This document shows, in pieces, positions 12,245 to 21,372 of a stretch of 64,000 bases of DNA (position 1 is the first letter of the stretch; each line of letters opens with the position of its first letter). This DNA comes from Panax quinquefolius (Eukaryota > Streptophyta > Magnoliopsida > Apiales > Araliaceae): contig CM035171.1 in NCBI GenBank assembly GCA_020205615.1, positions 26,415,741-26,479,740 of the forward strand, read 5' to 3'. The notes beneath the pieces were generated by a model, which did no database searches, was not told the origin of the DNA, and worked only from the letters and a program-made list of their open reading frames with translations. Both the position numbers and the translations under genes were made by a program.

Positions 12245-12559
12245 CTCACCCTTTTCCTTTTTGTTCCATTTTTCTTAGGAGGTGAGAACATAGCATGAAC
12301 TAGCTGGGGTATGGAGTGATGGTTCAGGATAGTTGTTTTAGTAGTCCTCACTATTTTGTAAAATAGTGTATCAATAATTGTAATGAGGACTCCTTTTGAG
12401 TTTGAATACTTTCTATTAGACAATATTTGTATTTAAACTCACAGTATATGTGTTGTCATATTCTGCACGACAATTGTATTAATGAAGTTGTATTTTTTTA
12501 TGTACCATGTATTTGGAGACTCAGAATGGGTGATGTATACCTATTTTGGGGTTGTCACA
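12245..12559 (+). repeat. element A 5' LTR, truncated
   Basis: It matches the last ~315 bp of the other Tekay LTRs, from CTCACCCTTTTCC through the pyrimidine tract (TTCTTAG at 12272-12278) to GTCACA. The terminal block reads ggggttgtcaca instead of gggggcgtcaca. All upstream promoter sequence is gone, so this copy could not be transcribed from its own LTR. Confidence 0.85.
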
Positions 12560-12561
12560 GT

Positions 12562-12573
12562 TGGTATCAGAAC
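12562..12573 (+). other. element A primer-binding site
   Basis: TGGTATCAGAAC, two bases after the LTR, is one base off the initiator-Met complement TGGTATCAGAGC. Confidence 0.8.
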
Positions 12574-12747
12574 TTAGGGATATGGTCTCTGGCGGAGAAC
12601 GGGGAATAGAACTAGGAGGGGAGAGACGAGTAATCCTTCGCTAGTGTGTCCCACCTAAGCTTATTTGGTTGGTCAGTCGGGGCATATGTGTTAATATGTG
12701 ATATGTTAATTTGTTAATTAACCCTTGTTTTGTGGCAGTATTTAAGA

Positions 12748-13793
12748 ATGGCAGTTGGAAATATTAACAATGGAGTGAATGAGACCGTGGAGACACATTT
12801 AATCACCACCCAGGGGAACGTGCAACAGGAAGACAATATTCCTCCTGTAAACAACATTACCGAATAAATGATGAATGATGGGATGTTTAGAAGCTTTTTG
12901 CAGTTCATGCAAAATAAGACGAGGGAGAATTGTGTACAAAATACGGATGGAAATGATAGTAATGCGCGGCTTGTCACAACCAAGCAGTTCAAAGAGTTGG
13001 GACCACCAGAATTTGTGAGAAAGCCGGATCCGATTAAGGCAGAAACGTGGGTCAAGAAAATTACCAAGATATTCGATGTCTTGGGATGCATGGAGGAACA
13101 GAAGGTTCCATTCGCCATCTTTATGTTCTGCGGTGAGGCAGATTACTGGTGGGAATCTGTGAAGCGTACCCAGCCTGCCGTACTCAACATTTCTTGGGAA
13201 ACGTTTTAGAAACTGTTTAATGACAAGTACTTTCCTGAAAGTATTCGTCATATGAAGGAGGTAGAGTTTATCAGACTGGAATAAAACAACATGACTGTGT
13301 CTCAGTACGAGGTGAAGTTCGCAGAGTTATCCAGGTTTGGACCTCATTTGGTAGAGAATGAGGAATGAATGACATGGATGTTTCTAAGAGGTCTAAAACT
13401 CGAGATTCGACAATATCTTATTTCTCATAAATTTTCTCTATATTCAGATGTTGTAAATAGGGCTCAATTATTAGAGCGAGATAATGAGTATGTTCAACCG
13501 AGGGACCACAACCAGGGTCATACCGGTGGCAGCAGTCATCGGAGAAATGACAACCAGCGGGGAGGAAAACATGATGGTAGAAAAAGCGAGTCGGGGGGAG
13601 ATTTCAAAAAGAGAAGGTACAACAATGATAACGTGAAGACGTCAGCACAAACATCAGTTGTTTCTAGGGGAGGAGAACGAGCACCGATCGTTTGTTATAA
13701 ATGCTGGAAAGAGGGACACATCAGCCCAAACTGCCCATAACAATCAAGGTGTGTTATAACTGTGGGAATGAAGGTCATATAGTTAGAGATTGT
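12748..13793 (+). pseudogene. gag: element A gag (nucleocapsid with two CCHC knuckles), decayed
   Basis: The start ATG is at 12748, the position matching the better preserved start in B. The frame carries stops at 12865, 13207, near 13282 and at 13366. Each is a C-to-T change relative to the sister copy (CAA to TAA, CAG to TAG, CGA to TGA). The retrotransposon gag domain is recognisable (RGEADYWWE-like and FNDKYFPESIRHMKEVEF blocks). Two zinc knuckles follow at 13693-13734 and 13752-13793. The first reads [14 protein letters not shown], with Trp at the usual Gly. A further CAA-to-TAA stop and a one-base deletion near 13745 separate the knuckles. Confidence 0.85.
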
Positions 13794-14261
13794 CTTGTTA
13801 CGAAACCAAGTTCAACGAGGATGGTGACTCTAAAGGCTGTCCCGGACAAGTCAAAGTCGGTGGTTCCTGGAAGAGCGTTTGTCGTGACTGGCCAAAACGC
13901 GAAAAATCTGAACGAGGTGATCACGGGTAAGCTAATCATAAACTCTTGCGAAGTTTATACCTTATTAGATACTGGTACTACCAATTCTTTTATTTCTCTT
14001 GCTTGTGCTCAACATTTGAACTTGACTCCAGAGAAATTAAACTTTGACTTATCTGTTGAAAATCCGTTAGGAGAAACTTTCGTTACATCTACTATTTATA
14101 AATCCTGCTTAATCCAAGTTGGTACCATCACATTACCTGTCGATCTTATTTCTTTGAAAATACTTGCATTTGATATGATTTTAGGGATTGATTGGTTAAC
14201 TATTCATCATGCCAAAATTGATTGTTTTCATAAGTTTGTTAGTTTTCATATTCCTAACTAA
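13794..14261 (+). pseudogene. pol: element A protease region
   Basis: An aspartic protease with the active-site triplet DTG at 13968 in the context LLDTGTTNSFIS, followed by the DMILGIDWL flap-region motif. The frame (13701-14261) is open from the second zinc knuckle and ends where CAA has become TAA at 14259-14261. In this lineage the protease is part of one Gag-Pol polyprotein. Confidence 0.85.
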
Positions 14262-14267
14262 CCTGTT

Positions 14268-15062
14268 ATGCGAATTCAAGCAACCAAACCACTAAAGTCA
14301 ATCACTGTCATATCAAGCCATAAATCTATTCGTTTATTGAAAAACGGATGTCAAGATTTCTTAGCCCATGTCACGTACTTGAACAAAAACACGTCAGATT
14401 TGAATAATATTTCTGTTGTTAGTGAATTTCCTGACGTATTTCCTGAAGAACTTCCTGGTCTACCCCCAAAACGTGAAGTTGAATTCTTTATTGACCTTGA
14501 ACCTGGTACAAAGCCCATTTCTAAAACCCCATATCGAATGGCTCCTATTGAACTCCAGGAGTTGAAATTCCAACTACAGGAGTTGTGGGACATCGATTTC
14601 ATTCGTCCTAGTACATCTCCTTGGGTTGCTCCTGTTTTATTCGTAAAGAAGAAAGATGGGAGTATTCGACATTGTATTGACTACCGGGAATTGAATCATG
14701 TCACCATCAAGAATAGGTATCCGCTACCTCGCATTGATGACCTGTTCGACCAGTTGCAAGGAGCATAATTCTTTTCAAAGATCAATCTTCGTTCTGGATA
14801 TCATACGCTGAAGATTAAAACTGATGATATTCTGAAAACTGCCTTCAGAACACGGTACGGGCATTATGAATTCTTATTCATGTCTTTTGGATTGACTAAT
14901 GCTCCTGCTGCTTTCATGGATATGATGAACCGTGTGTTCAAAGAATATTTGGATCAGTTCGTTATTGTCTTTATTCATGACATCCTCATCTATTCCAAAA
15001 GCCGTGAAGATCATGAGCGCCATTTGAAGCTGGTACTTCAAATGCCAAGCAATATGCAAAGC
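14268..15062 (+). pseudogene. pol: element A reverse transcriptase
   Basis: The typical Ty3/gypsy reverse transcriptase is nearly complete. It has [50 protein letters not shown] and the [12 protein letters not shown] block. A stop interrupts it at 14766. The polymerase box reads FIHD (His codon 14976-14978) where FIDD is required, so the first catalytic aspartate is lost. The frame breaks near 15050. Confidence 0.9.
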
Positions 15063-15589
15063 TGAAGAAATGCGAGTTCTGGCTTGAGGAAGTAGCATTC
15101 CTTGGGCACGTGGTGTTAAAATATGGAGTATCTGTTGACCCGGCGAAGATTGAAGCAATACAAAGTTGGGAGCAACCGAAGTCAGTGACCGAAGTACGTA
15201 GCTTTCTGGGCTTAGCTGGTTATTATCGGAGATTCGTGGAAGGATTTTCTAGAATCGCTACTCCATTAACTCAGCTGACTCGGAAAGATACAAAATTTGT
15301 ATGGAGCGAGGAATGCGAGAAGAGTTTCCAAGAGCTCAAGAGGAGACTCATTTCGGCACCTGTTCTGACAATACCATCTGGTTTGGATAGATTTGTTATC
15401 TACAGCAATGCTTCAAACAAAGGTTTAGGATGTGCTCTCATGTAACATGGGAAAATCATAGCCTATGCCTCGCGACAACTCAAAGAATATGAGAGTAATT
15501 ATCCTACTCATGATCTGGAGTTGGCAGCAATTGTTTTCGCGTTGAAGATCTGGAGACACTACTTGTATGGGGAGAAAGTGATGATCTGT
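15063..15589 (+). pseudogene. pol: element A RNase H, 5' part
   Basis: It encodes the connection ([20 protein letters not shown]) and the start of RNase H. The expected DAS motif reads NAS at 15407. A stop at 15443 is again CAA to TAA. The reading continues through [10 protein letters not shown] and LYGEKV until element B interrupts it at 15590. The remainder resumes at 25298. Confidence 0.85.
15585..15589. repeat. element B left target-site duplication
   Basis: TCTGT here pairs with TCTAT at 25298-25302. The target was inside the RNase H coding region of element A. Confidence 0.75.
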
Positions 15590-15956
15590 TGTAAGACCCC
15601 AACTTATTATAAATAAAATCGAATTTCCTCTAATTATTATTGTGAATAATAAAGTGTTAATTTGATATACTATTTTGGTTATGGGTGAAAATTTTGCAAA
15701 ATAAGCAAGTGGTTATAAAATATTCATTGTTGTCGGGGAATATTCGTTTGGTCGTGGAATATTCTTTCTGTCAGGGAATATTCGTACGACGGCGCAGCCA
15801 TTTGTGGGCCTCATAACGGATAATGGTTGGAAGAAGAAAATGACAAATTTGAGTTTTTACAAATAACGACGTAGTTGTTACCGTTAACACTATTGGAATA
15901 CCCGGTGGTTAAAATACAGTAACACACGGTTTGACACAGTATTTTTGAATTATTGA

Positions 15957-15970
15957 TTCTTACGTAAGAA
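15957..15970. promoter_or_regulatory. palindrome with TACGTA core in U3
   Basis: TTCTTACGTAAGAA is a perfect 14-bp palindrome. The same sequence is at 23228-23241 and 27455-27468. TACGTA is an A-box core recognised by plant bZIP factors, so it may be an enhancer. The motif is about 800 bp upstream of the TATA box. In elements C and D the equivalent reads TTACGTGAGAAG. Confidence 0.45.
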
Positions 15971-16173
15971 GGCACTACTCAATAATTGTTACAGTAATTA
16001 TTGTTCAATATTTTATTTTATTGGTTCAATAATTGTTGCGTTGATATTTTATATTATTGTTGTTTCAATAATTGTCACTGCACAGTATTTCCCATTATCG
16101 GATCAATAATTCATATTATTTGAATAATATTATGAGATAACATTATTGGCAATGTCTAGAAAGTTCTGTCAAG

Positions 16174-16255
16174 GATAGGTTTGGTCACCTAATTACGCGC
16201 CAGTAAGGAGAAATCATTATCGGAAAGCCCTATCTTTCCTGGGAACGGCCTGATT
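16174..16255 (+). promoter_or_regulatory. conserved U3 block (GGTCACC / GCGCC / GGAGAAATC)
   Basis: GGTTTGGTCACC, a GCGCGCC-like site, GGAGAAATC and TATCGGAAAGCCC occur in this order in nearly all Tekay LTRs here: 23455-23525, 27686-27750, 30705-30775 (minus), 31845-31915, 39560-39632, 54087-54160 and 57065-57145 (minus). It is absent from the element D LTR. The surrounding U3 is far more divergent, so the block may be under selection as a promoter element. GGCGCGC resembles an E2F site. Confidence 0.45.
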
Positions 16256-16768
16256 GTCATAATTGTGATTCTGTAATATTATTTGTGAATAATTAATTAT
16301 TAATTTATATGATAAGAAAATATTTATTTTATGTGGATATAATTGAAGGATATATTTATTTTATGTGGATATAATTGAAGGAATTAATGTTGAGGTGTTT
16401 TTGTCGGAATGGAGATATTAAAAATTAAATCACTGTTCTTGAGATATATTGTATGAGTTATAATTTTTAATCTGACCGTTGGATCGTTGTGATTTTTGGA
16501 TATGTTATACATATATAAGTTGAGTATATGTCCACAAATTTTTAACCGTTAAAAATAAACGTATAAGTTGTTATGAATTTTAGGAGGTGACTGATTCAGA
16601 AATTAGGTTTATAAATGATTTTGGTAGAAAATTCTAGAATTGAGTGGGCCCCACTTGTGGTTGGTAAAGAAATGTGCTAAATTTTATTTCAAATATGGTG
16701 GGTGGTAATAGTAGCAGGTAAAGCCATCAGGTAGCAGGTCAAGTCTGCTTCGGCGTGCTAACATTTTC

Positions 16769-16778
16769 CTATAAATAG
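16769..16778 (+). promoter_or_regulatory. element B 5' LTR TATA box
   Basis: CTATAAATAG is followed about 30 bp later by agaattgaaaatcacacc, then a pyrimidine-rich stretch (16820-16840). Transcription would start near 16800. Equivalent boxes lie at 24044, 28205, 32610, 40321, 42469, 49956 and 54839 on plus. On minus they are at 30185-30193, 56536-56545 and 63937-63946. Confidence 0.75.
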
Positions 16779-16952
16779 AGGGTTAAGTTAGAATTGAAAA
16801 TCACACCAAAAACATAAGCTTTCTCTCTTTCTCTCTCTATATTATCGAGCGTATTTTGTGAGTATTTAGATACTTTGTGAGTTTCTATTTATCAGTGCAA
16901 GTTTCCTTCAGCCTTATACCAATATTCCGATCAGAAGTACTGTTATTTTGAG

Positions 16953-17773
16953 GTAAGAGATGTTATTTTCTTCATAAATGATATTATTTCTTTCGATATA
17001 ATTATGCCAAAATATTGGTCTGAACTTTTTATCAAATTTGGAACTTTTGTGTCTGAGTTACTATTCACGATATCGGCACTATTCACGAATCATTTACACT
17101 ATTCAATTTAAAAATAAAATTTTCTCCTTTTTGTCCAAGATGTCTATTATGGGTACTATCTTTGATTTTATCCATGTTTTGATCTTTATTCGTGAATTTT
17201 ACTTTAAAATTGGTTATTATGGAGTATTATTGATCTTGGATAAACTGTAATACGAATCTCTAATATTTATCCTTTTGTTTCACTGGATTCGTTTTCTTTA
17301 AGATATTGTTTATCATCCTCATCCTAAATGATGATATTATCAATATCTTTGGCTCAGTAGTCAAAAGATGAATGATTACCTAATGAATATCTTTGGCCCG
17401 TAGTGCAAAAGATGAACAGTGTGTTGAGATGAACATGACCAACCTGGTGATACAAAATGAATATCTTTGGCACAGAGTACAAAGATGAATATTTGATTCA
17501 AGATGTATATTGATTGATGTTACAGGGATAAAATATTGATGATGGACTTTTAAATCTTAGAAAATAGTGGAATTCTTTTTCTCTACTTGACTCTTCTAAT
17601 GGATTGTTGTTTCCGCTGCAGTTATTGATCTAAAACTTGTTGTCTATTATATTTATCAGATTTTTCCCTGTTGAAGACTAATGATAAATTGTTGTATATT
17701 ATCTTAGTCATAATATTCTTTACTGGGCTATTTGAGCTCACCCTTTTCCTTTTTGTTCCATTTTTCTTCCCAG
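16953..17773 (+). other. putative intron in the LTR leader (element B)
   Basis: The 5' site reads TTTTGAG then GTAAGAG at 16953, a near-consensus plant donor. The 3' site is a 25-base pyrimidine-rich run (from about 17742) ending TTCCCAG at 17773. The 821-bp interval lies about 150 bp after the predicted start of transcription and removes short upstream ATGs. The same pair is present in the A 3' LTR (28397 to 29211) and in the C 5' LTR (32744 to 33894). No transcript evidence is available here, so the splicing is inferred. Confidence 0.45.
17340..17490 (+). repeat. hairpin array in the element B 5' LTR leader
   Basis: Three copies of a stem-loop: ATCTTTG pairing with CAAAGAT around a 10-base loop, consensus GCCCGTAGTG. 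The intact versions in the 3' LTR are at 24594-24617 and 24637-24660, with a decayed third at 24717-24740. Copies in the A 3' LTR are at 28789, 28832 and 28902. Confidence 0.7.
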
Positions 17774-18056
17774 GAGGTGAGAACATAGCAGGAACTAGCC
17801 GGGATATGGAGTGATGGTTCAGGATAGTTGTATTAGTAGTCCTCACTATTTTGTAAAATAGTGTATCAATAATTGTAATGCGGACTCTTTTTGAGTTTGT
17901 ATATACTCTATTAGACAATAGTTGTATTTAAACTCACAGTATATGTGTTGTCGTATTTTGCACGACAATTGTATTACTGAAGTTGTATTTGTTTATGTAC
18001 CATGTATTTGGCGACTCAGAATGGGTGATGTATACCTATTTTGGGGGCGTCACAGT

Positions 18057-18068
18057 TGGTATCAAAGC
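18057..18068 (+). other. element B primer-binding site
   Basis: TGGTATCAAAGC begins two bases after the 5' LTR, with one mismatch to the initiator-Met complement. The interval 18069-18240 is untranslated leader. Confidence 0.85.
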
Positions 18069-18240
18069 TTAGGGATATGATCCCTGGCTGAGATGTGAGA
18101 CAAGAACTAGGAGGGGAGAGTCGGGGAATTCCTTCGCTAGTATGACCTTATTTGTTATTTGGTTGGTCAGTTAGAGCATATGGTTAATATGTGATATGTT
18201 ACTTTGTTAATTAACCCTTATTTTATGGCAGTATTTAAGA

Positions 18241-19278
18241 ATGGCAGCGAGAAATATTAACGATGGAGTGAATGAGACAGTGGAGACACCTTTAATCACC
18301 ACCCTAGGGAACGTGCAACAGGAAGGCAATATTCCTCCTGTAAACAACACTACCGAACAAATGATGAATGATGGGATGTTTAAAAGTTTTTTGCAATTCA
18401 TGCAAAATCAAACGAGGGAGACTCGTGCACAAAATACGGGTGGAAATGATAGCAATGCGCGGCTTGTTACAGCCAAGCAGTTCAAGGAGTTGGGACCACC
18501 AGAATTTATTGGAAAGCCAGGTCCGATCAAGGCAGAAACGTGGGTCAAGCAAATTACCAAGATATTTGATGTCTTGGGATGTACGGAGGAACAGAAGGTT
18601 CCATTCGCCACCTTTATGTTCCGCGGTGAGGCAGATTACTGGTGGGAATCTGTGAAGCGTACCTAGCCTGTCGCACTCAACATGTCTTGGGAAACATTTC
18701 AGAAACTGTTTAATGACAAGTACTTTCCTGAAAGTATTCGTCATATGAAGGAGGTGGAGTTTATTAGACTGGAACAAAACAACATGAAGGTGTCCCAGTA
18801 CGAGGTGAAGTTTGCAGAGTTATCCAGGTTTGCACCTCATTTGGTCGAGAATGAGGAACGAATGACGAGGATGTTTCTGAGAGGTCTAAAATCCGAGATT
18901 CGGCAATATCTTATCTCTCATAAATTTTTTTTTATATTCAGATGTTGTAAACAGGGCTCAATTATTAGAGTGAGATAATGAGTATGTTCAACCGAGGGAC
19001 CACAACCTAGATCATATCGGTGGCAGCGGTGGCACTCTGGTGGTAATCGTGGCCGTGAAAATAGAAGAAGCGAGTCGGGAGGAGATTTCAAGAAGAGAAG
19101 GTACAACAATGATAACATGAAGACGTCAGCACAAACATCAACTATTTTTAGGGGAGGAGAACGAGCACCGGTCGTTTGTTATAAATGCGGGAAAGAGGGA
19201 CACATCAGCCCAAACTTCCCACAACAATCCAAGGTGTTTTATAATTGTGGAAAGGAAGGTCATATAGCTAGAGATTGT
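18241..19278 (+). pseudogene. gag: element B gag, decayed
   Basis: The frame starts MAARNINDGVNETVE at 18241 and is open to 18666, where CAG has become TAG. It resumes at 18682 (MSWETFQKLFNDKYFPESIR). It is then lost to a one-base insertion in a T run near 18928 and a CGA-to-TGA stop at about 18969. The knuckles at 19177-19218 and 19237-19278 read [14 protein letters not shown] and [14 protein letters not shown], so each has lost one zinc ligand to Phe. Confidence 0.88.
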
Positions 19279-19925
19279 CTAGTTGTGAAACCAAGTTCAA
19301 TGGGGATGGTGACTCCAAAGGCTATCCCAGACAAGTCAAAGTCGGTGGTTCCTGGAAGGGCGTTTGTCGTGACTGCCCAAAATGCGAGGAACCCAAACGA
19401 GGTGATCACGGGTAAGCTAATCATAAACTCTTACGAAGTTTATACCTTATTAGATACTGGTTCTACCCATTATTTTATCTCTCCTACTTGTGCTCAACAT
19501 TTAAACTTGACTCTAGAGAAGTTAGACCTTGACTTATCTGTTGAGACTCCGTTAGGAGAAACTTTCATTACATCTACTGTTTACAAATCTTGCTTGATTC
19601 AAGTTGGTACCATCACATTACCTGCCGATCTTATATCGTTGAAAATTCTTACATTTGATGTGATTTTAGGGATTGATTGGTTAACCACGCATCATGCTAA
19701 AATTGATTATTTTCGTAAGGTTGTTAGTTTTCATATTCCTAACCAACCTATTATGCGAATTCAAACAACCAAACCATTAAAGTCAATCACTGTCATATCA
19801 AGCCATAAAGCTATTCGTTTATTGAAAAATGGATGTCAAGCTTTCTTAGCCCATGTCATAGACTTGAACAAACACACGTCAGATTTAAATAATATTTCTA
19901 TTGTTAGTGAATTTCCGACGATTTC
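19279..19925 (+). pseudogene. pol: element B protease region
   Basis: A 309-residue open frame (19117-20046) runs from the nucleocapsid through the protease, with DTGS at 19453 in [12 protein letters not shown] and [12 protein letters not shown] downstream. The frame is lost near 19918, where two bases around GAATTTCC are missing relative to A. The active-site residues remain. Confidence 0.88.
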
Positions 19926-20568
19926 AAAGAACTTCCCTTGTCTACCCCGTAACATGAAGTTGAATTCTTTATTAACCTTGAACCTGGTACAAAGCCCATT
20001 TCTAAAACCCCATATCGAATGGCTCCTATTGAAATTCAGGAGTTAAAGATCCAACAACAGGAGTTGTTAGACATCGGTTTCATTCGTCCTAGTACATCTC
20101 ATTGGGGTGCTCGTGTGTTATTCGTAAAGAAGAAAGACGGGAGTATAAGACTTTGTATTGACTACCGAGAATTGATCCATGTCACTATCAAGAATAGGTA
20201 TCTGCTACCTCGCATAGATGACTTGTTTGACCAGTTGCAAGGAGCAAAATTCTTTTCAAAGATCGATCTTCGCTTCGATATCATCAAATTGAAGATTAAA
20301 ATCGAGGATATTCCAAAGACCGCCTTCGTAACTCCTGCAGACGCATTATGAATTCTTAGTCATGTCTTTTGGATTGACTAGTGCTCCTGCTGCTTTCACG
20401 GATATGATGAATCGTGTGTTCAAAGAATATTTGGATCAGTTCGTTATTGTCTTTATTAATGACATCTTCATCTATTCCAAAAGCTGTGAAGATCATGAGC
20501 ACAATTTGAAGTTGGTACTGCAAAGGCTTCGTGATAACAAGTTGTATGCCAAGTTGAAGAAATGCTAG
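19926..20568 (+). pseudogene. pol: element B reverse transcriptase
   Basis: Two open pieces (20019-20351 and 20362-20568) cover the fingers and palm: [40 protein letters not shown] and [12 protein letters not shown]. The polymerase box reads FIND (Asn codon 20458-20460), so the first catalytic aspartate is missing. Frameshifts lie around 20275 and 20335-20350. A stop at 20566 replaces the Glu of KKCEF. Confidence 0.9.
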
Positions 20569-21372
20569 TTCTGGCTTGAAGAAGTAGCATTCCTTGGGTA
20601 GGTGGTGTCAAAACATGGAGTATCTGTCGACCCGACGAAGATTGAAGCCATACAAAGTTGGGAGCAACCAAAGTCGGTGACCGACGTACGTAGCTTTTTG
20701 GGCTTAGCTGGTTACTATCGGAGATTCGTGGAAGGATTTTCTCGATCGCTACTCTGCTAACTCACCGACTCAGTAAAGATATAAAATTCGATTGGAGAGA
20801 GGATTGTGAGAAAGAGTTTTCAAGAACTCAAGAGAAGACTCATTTCGCAAGACCTATTCCTCGACAATACCATCTGTTCTTGGATGGATTTGTTATCGAC
20901 AACGATGCTTCAAAAGGGTTAGGATGTGTTCTCATGCAACATAGGGAAAGTCATAGCCTATGCATCACGAGAACTCAAAGAATATGAGAGGAATTATCCT
21001 ACTCATGATTTGGAGTCATGTAGTCGCTCGCATTGAAGATCTGGAGACACTACCTGTATGGGGAGAAAGTGGAGATCTATACAGATCATAAAAGCCTCAA
21101 ATATTTCTTCATCCAAAAGGAACTCAATATGTGGCAACGACGTTGGCTCGAGATGTTGAAAGATTACGATTATACCATCCAATATCATCCTGGAAAAGCA
21201 AACGTGGTAGCTAACACATTGAGTAGAAGATCATATGCGGGTACGAGTGCAATGTTGTTAACACAAAGGTCCATTTTGTATGACTTTCAAAGGATGGAGA
21301 TAGAGGTAAAGGCTCCAAGTACCCACGTGATGATATCAAACATACGAGTAGAATCCGACTTTAATCGATAAA
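20569..21372 (+). pseudogene. pol: element B RNase H and linker
   Basis: The connection ([17 protein letters not shown]) and RNase H are present but broken by several indels between 20740 and 21030. From 21033 a clean frame gives the C-terminal part ([31 protein letters not shown]) to 21371. A one-base insertion then ends it. Confidence 0.85.

Larger units (their letters stand above)
15590..18054 (+). repeat. element B 5' LTR
   Basis: 2465 bp, starting TGTAAGACCCC and ending GGGGGCGTCACA. The U3 part is AT-rich with many caataatt motifs, a 14-bp palindrome (15957-15970), a conserved GGTCACC...GCGCGCC block (about 16174-16250) and a TATA box at 16769. Downstream are a splice-donor-like site (16953), a hairpin array (17340-17490) and an acceptor-like site (17773). 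Confidence 0.93.

Noticed and set aside
12799..13251. 150-codon minus-strand open frame opposite element A gag
   Set aside because: Antisense shadow of gag. The same shadow recurs opposite B (18304-18777) and C (34328-34759) and has no motif of its own.
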